The notes beneath the pieces were generated by a model. It was not told where the DNA came from, ran no database searches, and saw only the letters and a list, made by a program, of their open reading frames with translations. From NCBI GenBank assembly GCA_046728115.1, contig JBKPDW010000550.1:1-14395 (forward strand): a DNA stretch of 14,395 bases, given 5' to 3'. Made by a program: the position numbers and the translations under genes. Below are positions 1 through 5,597 of the stretch, piece after piece. This DNA comes from CAVSWN01 sp046728115. GTDB taxonomy: Bacteria > Acidobacteriota > Vicinamibacteria > Vicinamibacterales > CAVVIG01. Position 1 is the stretch's first letter; each line of letters starts with the position of its first letter.

Positions 1-266
1 CCGAACATGACGACGATCCTCGGGCCGAACTTGTCGACGAACCAGCCCTCGACGGGGACGAGCCAGGTTTCGGTGGCGACGAAGATCGTGAAGGCCACCT
101 GGATGTTCGCGCGGCCCCAATGGAACCGTGCGTCCATCGGATCGACGAAGTATGTCCAGCCATACTGGAGGTTGGCGATCATCACCATGCAGATGACACC
201 TGCCACCAGTTGCAGCCATCGGTTCACCGGAACGACCGTGCTGGGAGAAGTGTCGCTCGTCGTCAT
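1..266 (-). CDS. OFA-family MFS transporter (oxalate/formate antiporter-like), N-terminal part
   Basis: About 88 N-terminal residues of an inner-membrane major facilitator carrier; the gene runs off the left edge of the window. It starts at ATG 264-266, preceded on the minus strand by AAGGAGG about 13 nt upstream. After a short polar head (about 15 residues) comes a first membrane helix ending in NLQYGWTYFVDP, then WGRANIQVAFTIF, ETWLVPVEGW and VDKFGPR. These are hallmark blocks of the oxalate:formate antiporter (OFA) family, the last being the MFS loop 2-3 signature. OxlT of this family exchanges oxalate for formate. The substrate-binding arginine and lysine of OxlT lie in the missing part, so substrate cannot be read here. 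Position downstream of an FCD regulator and divergent from an oxalate-oxidoreductase-like operon supports oxalate uptake. Formate or other small carboxylates remain possible. Confidence 0.85.
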   Translation of the reverse strand, partial: MTTSDTSPSTVVPVNRWLQLVAGVICMVMIANLQYGWTYFVDPMDARFHWGRANIQVAFTIFVATETWLVPVEGWFVDKFGPRIVVMF

Positions 267-318
267 TGCCTGCGTGCTGCCTCCTTGGGATCGGGTGCGG
301 CGTTAGCTTAGCCCAGTT

Positions 319-373
319 CTAGCGAGGCGCAGCCTCGCACCCGCAAGCACGTCAGGCCGCTCCGCCTCGCTAG
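319..373. repeat. Palindromic element with 11-bp inverted repeats upstream of the transporter
   Basis: An 11-bp perfect inverted repeat (CTAGCGAGGCG at 319-329, CGCCTCGCTAG at 363-373) encloses a 33-nt loop. The left arm also takes part in a tighter 7-bp hairpin, GCGAGGC-GCA-GCCTCGC (322-338), so two structures compete. It lies in the 197-nt leader between the 315-aa gene and the transporter, on the transcript that would reach the transporter. It looks like a REP-type dispersed palindrome. No T-tract follows, so it is not a classical terminator. Confidence 0.55.
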
Positions 374-388
374 CCTCTATGCTTTTTA

Positions 389-405
389 CCCCGCCTCCGG
401 CGGGG
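389..405. repeat. GC-rich hairpin CCCCGCC-TCC-GGCGGGG
   Basis: A perfect 7-bp stem with a 3-nt loop, just downstream (minus-strand sense) of the stop of the 315-aa gene. On the minus strand it is followed by an A-run rather than a T-run (CTTTTT is at 382-387 on the plus strand). It therefore does not fit an intrinsic terminator for the genes that are transcribed through it. It may attenuate or stabilise the message, or simply be a second dispersed palindrome. Confidence 0.4.
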
Positions 406-463
406 CAGTCGCCTTGATGGAGAAACTTGAGTCATTTGCAAAGATTCTTGGCCATCAAGGCTC

Positions 464-1411
464 CTAGCGGCCGGGATCCAGATCCCGCATCACCACGCGC
501 AGCACCTGAGCCGCAATCTTTGCATCGGTTTCGGAGACGACGCGGGCCGGCGGATCCCGGTACGCACGAGCTGCGGGCGTCAGCCGTGCGCACCCAAGAC
601 CGACGAGCCCACGTTGCTCGGCTGCGGCAATGCGTTGATCGAATGTCCATTCCAGAATCGGTCGCGTATCGCGCTCGTTCGCTGCTGTTGAACGCTCGGC
701 GCCGCCATCGCGTGCAGCGTGCTCGTCATGTGAACGCGGCGCTTCGCCGCGCGGCTTTCCGCCATTCGCACGCCCTTCTGGCGAGCTGCGGCGAGGCGCG
801 CCAGAGGGCCGAACGCGCGACGACAGTAACCGAGCGTCACGTTCGAGCGCGTCCGTAATGATTGCCTCGAGGATTCCGCACGTTGTCTTCATCGCCTGCT
901 CGAAGTTCCCCACCTCGAGCGCGCGATGGCTGGCTGCGAACGCCTGTTCGAGCACAGGTCGAAGCGTCGCATCGTGAACGAACTCGAATTTGCGCGGCCG
1001 CGGCTGGCTTCCCGCGGCGCCAATCGAATCGGAGTCGAGAGTTGCCAACGAACCAGCGGCCTGCTGCAGCACCTCGAGAATCCGCGACACGATGTCTCTC
1101 AGGTTGGCTTCGACGAGCGCACTCCCGTCTGTGCCACGCACCAGGAGGGCCGAGCTGAAGGCGCGCGACAGCCAATGCGCCTTGCTGCCACCGGACAGGT
1201 CGTTGATCGCCGCGGCACAGTCATTCTGCCAGATGCGGACTTCGCTATCCACGACGTACAACGCGCCGTTCGCAGAGTCCGAAGAAACAGCTTGGCTCTG
1301 CGAACTCTGCGGTGTCAGCCTGTGACCTCGTAATTCGAGGCCGCGCCGGATCAGACGGTGGAGCAGCGCAAGCGACGCATCACGCTGTTCGCCGAGCGCG
1401 CGGTCGCTCAT
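464..1411 (-). CDS. Hypothetical protein co-transcribed with the FCD regulator
   Basis: A 315-aa protein I do not recognise. Its ATG overlaps the stop of the regulator gene by 4 nt (ATGA), so the two are almost certainly translated from one message. It has no signal peptide and no membrane helix. A mainly helical N-terminal region (about 1-200) contains RIWQNDCAAAINDLS and LEVGNFEQAMKTTCGILEAI. A strongly basic, disordered-looking linker rich in Arg, Gly, Pro and Ser follows (about 200-245). The compact C-terminal block (about 250-315) includes EWTFDQRIAAAEQ, LTPAARAYRD and QVLRVVMRDLDPGR. The linker DNA holds a perfect 7-bp palindrome (735-751) and may be a palindromic-repeat insertion. The overlap suggests a job linked to the regulator, but no function can be assigned. 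Confidence 0.75.
   Translation of the reverse strand: MSDRALGEQRDASLALLHRLIRRGLELRGHRLTPQSSQSQAVSSDSANGALYVVDSEVRIWQNDCAAAINDLSGGSKAHWLSRAFSSALLVRGTDGSALVEANLRDIVSRILEVLQQAAGSLATLDSDSIGAAGSQPRPRKFEFVHDATLRPVLEQAFAASHRALEVGNFEQAMKTTCGILEAIITDALERDARLLSSRVRPSGAPRRSSPEGRANGGKPRGEAPRSHDEHAARDGGAERSTAANERDTRPILEWTFDQRIAAAEQRGLVGLGCARLTPAARAYRDPPARVVSETDAKIAAQVLRVVMRDLDPGR
735..751. repeat. Palindrome CGCGGCG-CTT-CGCCGCG inside the linker of the 315-aa gene
   Basis: A perfect 7-bp stem with a 3-nt loop within the coding region for the Arg/Gly/Pro-rich linker. It resembles the stem-loops in the intergenic space at 322-338 and 389-405 in size and loop length. This is compatible with an in-frame palindromic element that lengthened the linker. 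Chance pairing in GC-rich DNA is the alternative. Confidence 0.35.
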
Positions 1412-2217
1412 GACGTCTCGTCCGTGCGGTGCAGGATCTGCGCGATCTGATCGATGTGCCGGTGCATCGCCAGCGCGGCGGCGTCGGGGTCGCGCCGCTG
1501 CAGCGCGTCGACCACGGCCTGATGGCCTTGAACGGAGCGCTCAGGACGCCCCTTCTGCTTCAACGTCAGCTTTCGCGATTCGATGAGGAGATCGTTCAAC
1601 GTCTCCATGATCCGCATCACCACGCGATTGCGCGTCGCCCGCGCGAGCACCGCGTGGAACGCGGTGTCTTCGACGATGGTCGATCCACCGCTCTTGAGTT
1701 TGCGCCGCTGCGTGTCGAGGATGCGTTGAAGGTCGGCCAGGTCGTCGTCGGTGATCCGCGACGCGGCGGCGCGCGCGACGGCGGGTTCGAACATGCGACG
1801 GACGTCGAGCAGTTCTTCGCGCAAGTCGCGCTGGTACGTCAGAATCGAGGCCAGGGGTGCGACGAGGCTGTTGACGTCGAGCTCGTGCGGAAAGGTCCCC
1901 TGGCCGTGGCGCGTTTCGAGCAGACCGACCGTTTCGAGCATCCGGAGCGCGTCGCGGACCGATCCGCGGCCGACGCCAAAGCGTGCGGCGAGGATCCGTT
2001 CGCCGGGCAGCGGACGGCCTGCCGGGAGCGTCCCGTCCAGAATCAGGACGCGAATCCGGTCGGCTATCTCTTCAGCCACGCGCATTTTCTTGATGGGTTT
2101 GATCAGCGTCGCGCGGAGTGCCGGCCCGCGGCCCGTGGTCGTCGCGGATCGGCCGGCCCGACGCTTGACATGCACGGCAGCGACTGTCAGACTGCGGCTC
2201 TTAACTGGTCCGACCAC
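1408..2217 (-). CDS. GntR-family regulator, FadR/FCD subfamily
   Basis: DNA-binding repressor or activator that senses a small carboxylate. The N-terminal winged helix-turn-helix starts near residue 45 (269-aa numbering; RVAEEIADRIRVLI, then PLPGERILAARFGVGRGSVRDALRMLE and a GLLETRHGQGTF wing). The C-terminal helical FCD effector domain carries the usual metal or ligand residues: D and H in VEDTAFHAVLARA, then GHQAVV and MHRHID. The longest frame opens with a GTG at 2215-2217 that has no Shine-Dalgarno and lies inside a likely operator. A later start is plausible: GTG 2175 or ATG 2085, neither with a clear ribosome site. It overlaps the following 315-aa gene by 4 nt, with the OFA transporter further down. 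Divergence from the oxidoreductase operon suggests it controls both. Effector (oxalate or a related acid) is inferred. Confidence 0.88.
   Translation of the reverse strand: MVGPVKSRSLTVAAVHVKRRAGRSATTTGRGPALRATLIKPIKKMRVAEEIADRIRVLILDGTLPAGRPLPGERILAARFGVGRGSVRDALRMLETVGLLETRHGQGTFPHELDVNSLVAPLASILTYQRDLREELLDVRRMFEPAVARAAASRITDDDLADLQRILDTQRRKLKSGGSTIVEDTAFHAVLARATRNRVVMRIMETLNDLLIESRKLTLKQKGRPERSVQGHQAVVDALQRRDPDAAALAMHRHIDQIAQILHRTDETS
2206..2216. promoter_or_regulatory. Putative FadR/FCD operator TGGTC-C-GACCA
   Basis: A perfect 11-bp palindrome in the divergent region between the regulator and the plus-strand operon. FadR-subfamily regulators are known to bind TGGTnnnACCA-type sites (FadR, PdhR), so the match is close. 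A minus-strand -10-like TATGCT lies at 2229-2234. A start point near 2222 would put the palindrome just downstream of it, a position suited to autorepression. I see no convincing -35. The site also overlaps the most upstream GTG of the regulator, which argues for a shorter protein. Confidence 0.55.
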
Positions 2218-2288
2218 AGGGCCAGTCTAGCATACGTGGCCACTGGAAACTTCAGCGTGCGGGTACAGAGTAATTGGCAGATTGTGAG

Positions 2289-2651
2289 ATGGGCCGGCAG
2301 ATGGATTTCGCGGTGAACGGATCGCCACGCGAGGTGTCCGAGGCCATCGAGCGCTATGCGCGCGCGCAGGGCAATGTGACCGCGCTGGTCGTCCCGTGGG
2401 AGAGCACGACGACGACGCTCAACATGGCAGTGACGCTCGTCAAAAGCGACGGCTGGGCGATCGAGCACACCAACCTCGGCACGATCAGCCTGACGGCCGA
2501 AAGCGACGGCACGCGCGTCGGCATCGTCGCAGCGGACCCGGATCGCGAGGACAGAGCCAGGCTCGTCGCGGTGTTCGAGCGGTTTGCCAGGGACATCGAG
2601 CAACGTCTTGGGGACCCGGCCGCGACGGACTCAAGGCAGGGGCGGAGCTGA
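2289..2651 (+). CDS. Small hypothetical protein ahead of the AAA+ ATPase
   Basis: About 120 aa, not recognised. The frame could open at TTG 2274, but ATG 2289 or ATG 2301 (MDFAVNG) are likelier; no strong ribosome site separates them. The sequence is soluble and appears to alternate helix and strand: an N-terminal amphipathic helix (REVSEAIERYARAQG), a strand-rich middle (VTALVVPWES, TLNMAVTLV, LGTISLTAES, VGIVAAD), and a C-terminal helix (RLVAVFERFARDIEQRL). This resembles a small alpha/beta fold. It is the first gene of the plus-strand unit, and its stop is one base before the GTG of the ATPase gene, so translational coupling is likely. A partner or adaptor role for the ATPase is only a guess. 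Confidence 0.7.
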   Translation: MGRQMDFAVNGSPREVSEAIERYARAQGNVTALVVPWESTTTTLNMAVTLVKSDGWAIEHTNLGTISLTAESDGTRVGIVAADPDREDRARLVAVFERFARDIEQRLGDPAATDSRQGRS

Positions 2652-2652
2652 A

Positions 2653-4836
2653 GTGACAGGCGAACCCTCGCTTACCGTAGCTGGGTCGCTCACGCTGCGC
2701 GTCGCGGAGGCGCGCGTCGAGGACATCGCGCATGCGATCGCTCGAGTCGCACCGGCCGATCTCGAGCGATTGGGCGCGCACGCCGGTGACGTCCTGAAAA
2801 TCACGGGACGTACGGTCGCGGTTGCGCGCGCCGAGGTATCGGAAGCCGATCAGGCGGGCGTCATTCAAATCGACGGGACGTTGCGCAGCAATTGCGGCGC
2901 CGGGTTGGAGGAGCAGGTCGTCGTTGCTTCCGCCGAATCGGCGCAGGCCGTCGCGGTCCGCTTCGCACCGCTCTGGGTGGGCGCTGCGCCCGCGATCATC
3001 GCGCCGGATCGCATACTTGCAGATCTCGTCGGCGTTCCCGTGCTGACCGGATCCGCCGTGCGCGTGCCGACGTTCACCAAGGCGGTGAACTTTCAGGTGG
3101 TCCGAACCATTCCATCGGGCCCGGTGGTCATCGGTCCGCGCACCGACATCCGCATCATCGAAGGCGAAGCGACCGTCGTGCACGCGCCCGCGGTGTCGTA
3201 CGAAGACATCGGCGGCCTCGAGCGCGAGGTCGCGCGCGTGCGGGAGATCGTCGAGTTGCCGTTGAAGCACTCGCGGCTGTTCGAGCGTCTTGGCATTCTG
3301 GCGCCAAAAGGCGTGCTGCTCTACGGCCCGCCTGGCACCGGCAAGACACTGCTGGCCCGCGCCGTCGCGGCCGAGAGCCGCGTCCATTTCATTCACCTGA
3401 ACGGCCCCGAGATCATGCGGAAGTTCTACGGGGAGAGCGAGGCCAAGCTCCGGGACGTCTTCGAGGAAGCAGCGCGGCGAGCGCCGGCGATTCTCTTCAT
3501 TGACGAAATCGACGCCGTCGCGCCCAAGCGCGCCGAAGTCGTCGGCGACGTCGAAAAACGGGTCGTCGCACAGTTGCTCAGTTTGATGGACGGCTTCGTG
3601 TCGCGCGGGCAAGTCATCGTGATGGGCGCGACGAATATCCCCGAAGTGCTGGATCCCGCGCTTCGTCGTCCAGGACGCTTCGATCGCGAAATCGAGATTG
3701 GTGTTCCGAACACGCAGGCGCGGCTGCAGATTCTCAAGATCCACACGCGCGCGATGCCGCTCGGTCCGGACGTCAGCCTGGCGGAAATCGCCGAACACTC
3801 GCACGGTTTCGTCGGCGCGGATCTCGAGGCGCTGTGCCAGGAAGTCGGCATGATCGCCCTGCGGCGATTCCTCAACACGCAAGCGGCAGCGGCCTACGGT
3901 CCTTCGTCCACGGACGGCAGCGGCCGCACCACGCCGGTCGATGAGGTGCGTTTGAAGGCGGATGCCACCGACGATGTCGAGACGCTGCAGGTCACGCGCG
4001 ACGATTTCGTCGCAGGCTTGCGAGAAGTCGAACCCAGCGCGACTCGCGAGTTCTTCATCGAGAAGAGCACATCCACCTTCGCATCGCTCGGCGGACTTGC
4101 CGACGTGAAGCGGCTGCTCGATTCCGTCGTCGAGCATTCGCACATGCACGACGAGCTCTACGAGCAGGCCGGACTGGCGCCGCCGCGCGGGATCCTGCTG
4201 GTCGGCCCGTCCGGAACCGGCAAGACCGCGATGGCACGCGCGCTCGCGGGCGAGAAACAGCTGCCGCTCATCGCCATCGACGGCCCGCAGTTGTACTCGA
4301 AATGGCTCGGCGAATCGGAAAAAGCGCTGCGCGAGGTGTTCAAGAAAGCGCGGCGAACGGCGCCCTGCATCCTGTTTTTCGACACCATCGACGCGGTCGC
4401 ACCGCGGACGGCGGCCGACCATTTCAACGCCGACGTCTACCAGCGGATTCTGAGCCAGCTGCTGCGCGAGATCGACAACCTGAGGGACGTCAAGGGTGTG
4501 ATTCTGCTGGCCGCGACGAACCGGCCCGAACGCGTCGAACCGGCGCTCTTGCGCAGCGGCCGGTTCGACTATATCGTTCGCTTTTCGAAGCCGGACGCCG
4601 CCGATCGTGCAGCCATCGTTCGCCTCTGCTGCCGCCAGATTCCACTCGCCGCCGATCTGTCCATCGACGATCTGGCGAATTGGATGGACGGACTGACGGG
4701 GGCGGATATCGAGAGTACCTGCAAGAAGGCGACGTTGTTGGCCATTGCCGAGTTCCAGAACGGCCGGCGCGGCTCGAACTTCATTGTCAACGGAGACGAT
4801 TTCACGGCGGTGCTGAATCTGAAATCAGAAATCTGA
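2653..4836 (+). CDS. CDC48/VCP-like AAA+ ATPase with two AAA modules; second Walker B altered
   Basis: A 727-aa cytosolic ATPase that by family would form a double-ring hexamer that unfolds or extracts proteins. GTG 2653 is chosen because GGCGGAG lies 5 nt upstream and the preceding gene stops one base earlier. Order: Cdc48 N-domain (about 8-170, beginning LTLRVAEARVEDI); D1 with Walker A GPPGTGKT (225-232), Walker B ILFIDEID (E285), pore loop KFYGES and RRPGRFD; D2 with Walker A GPSGTGKT (518-525), pore loop KWLGES and LRSGRFD. D2 Walker B reads ILFFDTID, so Thr578 sits where the catalytic Glu is expected. The second ring may bind ATP but hydrolyse it poorly. The C-terminus (LKSEI) is encoded by an intergenic-type repeat. 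The gene is followed after 45 nt by the oxidoreductase gamma gene, a linkage I cannot explain from known CDC48 roles. Confidence 0.93.
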   Translation: MTGEPSLTVAGSLTLRVAEARVEDIAHAIARVAPADLERLGAHAGDVLKITGRTVAVARAEVSEADQAGVIQIDGTLRSNCGAGLEEQVVVASAESAQAVAVRFAPLWVGAAPAIIAPDRILADLVGVPVLTGSAVRVPTFTKAVNFQVVRTIPSGPVVIGPRTDIRIIEGEATVVHAPAVSYEDIGGLEREVARVREIVELPLKHSRLFERLGILAPKGVLLYGPPGTGKTLLARAVAAESRVHFIHLNGPEIMRKFYGESEAKLRDVFEEAARRAPAILFIDEIDAVAPKRAEVVGDVEKRVVAQLLSLMDGFVSRGQVIVMGATNIPEVLDPALRRPGRFDREIEIGVPNTQARLQILKIHTRAMPLGPDVSLAEIAEHSHGFVGADLEALCQEVGMIALRRFLNTQAAAAYGPSSTDGSGRTTPVDEVRLKADATDDVETLQVTRDDFVAGLREVEPSATREFFIEKSTSTFASLGGLADVKRLLDSVVEHSHMHDELYEQAGLAPPRGILLVGPSGTGKTAMARALAGEKQLPLIAIDGPQLYSKWLGESEKALREVFKKARRTAPCILFFDTIDAVAPRTAADHFNADVYQRILSQLLREIDNLRDVKGVILLAATNRPERVEPALLRSGRFDYIVRFSKPDAADRAAIVRLCCRQIPLAADLSIDDLANWMDGLTGADIESTCKKATLLAIAEFQNGRRGSNFIVNGDDFTAVLNLKSEI

Positions 4837-4872
4837 AATCAATCTGAACTCTGAAATCTGAACTCTGAACTG
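4812..4872. repeat. Tandem CTGAAATCTGAA-like repeat tract (copy A)
   Basis: Degenerate tandem units of about 8-13 nt built on CTGAAATCTGAACT. They cover the last codons of the ATPase gene and most of the spacer to the gamma subunit. Related tracts, in the opposite orientation (TTCAGATTTCAGA), lie at 7432-7492 and 8735-8795, and both orientations occur at 11307-11409. It is AT-richer than its surroundings and not coding apart from the gene end. Confidence 0.75.
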
Positions 4873-4881
4873 TAGGGACAC

Positions 4882-5526
4882 ATGTACACCGAATTAACAG
4901 TCTGGACCCGCGGCATCATCATGGACAAGGAAGGCCGCGACATCGTCAACTCCGTTTCGGCTTCGGCGCGCCTGGAGGGAAAGTTCGCGCAGGCGATGGA
5001 GAACTACGTGGACAACCCCGATCGCACCAACGCTCCGACGCGCAAATACTGCCGCGTCAGCGACAGCGAAATCGAAAATGCTCTCACGTACGAGAATGAA
5101 CATCCCAACATCGTCGTGCTCGTCGAAGAGACGATGGTGAAAGGATGGGATTACATGAGGGGAATGCCGCCGGGCGGGACTCTGATCATCAACACGCACT
5201 ACCGTCCCGAGTACATCATACGGTTCGTTCCAGGGCCCGAGCGATTGTCGCAGCTCGTGTGCGTGGATGCCGCCAAGCTCGCCGATCACAAGTGGCTGTA
5301 CTATCGCCTCGGCGAGCTGGGCCTCGATCGGCTCTCGACGGAAGGCGCCGCCGAGCGCAGCAAAGCCATTGCGCCCGACATCGCTGCGCCCCTGATCGCC
5401 GCGGTCGTGAAGACGACAGGCATCGTGAAGCAGGAAACAATCGAACCGATGATCGCCAACAAGGGTGCGTTCCATGCCGCCCTCGAAGAACTGCACATTC
5501 TGCCGCTGGGAGCGGCAGTAGCGTAA
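4882..5526 (+). CDS. 2-oxoacid:acceptor oxidoreductase gamma subunit (probable oxalate oxidoreductase domain III)
   Basis: 214 aa, matching the gamma subunit/domain III of the thiamine-diphosphate 2-oxoacid:ferredoxin oxidoreductases. ATG 4882 has AGGGA close upstream. Recognisable family blocks are VVLVEETM, GGTLIINTH, LVCVDAAKLA and a C-terminal NKGAFHAALEEL. In CoA-dependent members the N-terminus normally reads like WHGRGGQG; here it is VWTRGIIMDKEGRDIV, so the glycine-rich loop is gone. Domain III contributes to CoA handling in pyruvate enzymes. Its altered loop fits an enzyme that releases only CO2 and needs no CoA, as oxalate oxidoreductase does; this is inference. No cysteine cluster is present, so ferredoxin-type centres must come from the next gene. 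It is the first of four subunit genes on the plus strand. Confidence 0.85.
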   Translation: MYTELTVWTRGIIMDKEGRDIVNSVSASARLEGKFAQAMENYVDNPDRTNAPTRKYCRVSDSEIENALTYENEHPNIVVLVEETMVKGWDYMRGMPPGGTLIINTHYRPEYIIRFVPGPERLSQLVCVDAAKLADHKWLYYRLGELGLDRLSTEGAAERSKAIAPDIAAPLIAAVVKTTGIVKQETIEPMIANKGAFHAALEELHILPLGAAVA

Positions 5527-5585
5527 AGGCGGGGAGTGGGGATTGGGTTTGGAGATTAGGGGTTGGGGATGGCCACAATCCCCAT
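5527..5585. repeat. G-rich GGGATTGGG-like spacer repeat
   Basis: Degenerate units such as GGGGATTGGG, GGAGATTAGG and GGTTGGGGAT fill the gamma to flavoprotein spacer. The same family, in reverse complement, occurs at 13276-13374. The tract ends just before the GGAG ribosome site (5586-5589) of the next gene. G-runs this dense could form G-quadruplex structures, but this is untested. Confidence 0.65.
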
Positions 5586-5597
5586 GGAGTTGATTCA

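Noticed and set aside
389..405. Intrinsic terminator
   Set aside because: The stem is good, but on the minus strand, where the genes run, it is followed by A-residues rather than T. The T-run lies on the wrong side.
2485..4422. Long open frame on the minus strand opposite the ATPase gene (645 codons)
   Set aside because: It lies wholly against a gene with clear domain motifs. Its translation is Arg/Asp/His-rich with no recognisable domain, which is typical of the antisense frame of high-GC coding DNA. The same applies to 5595-6872, 7484-8770 and 8775-9878 (minus) and 1429-2316 and 12097-13302 (plus).
5145..5597. Upstream extension of the flavoprotein frame into the gamma gene
   Set aside because: The extra 151 codons overlap gamma in another frame and pass through the G-rich repeat. 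ATG 5598 has a good ribosome site, and the Fer4_20 domain starts shortly after it.
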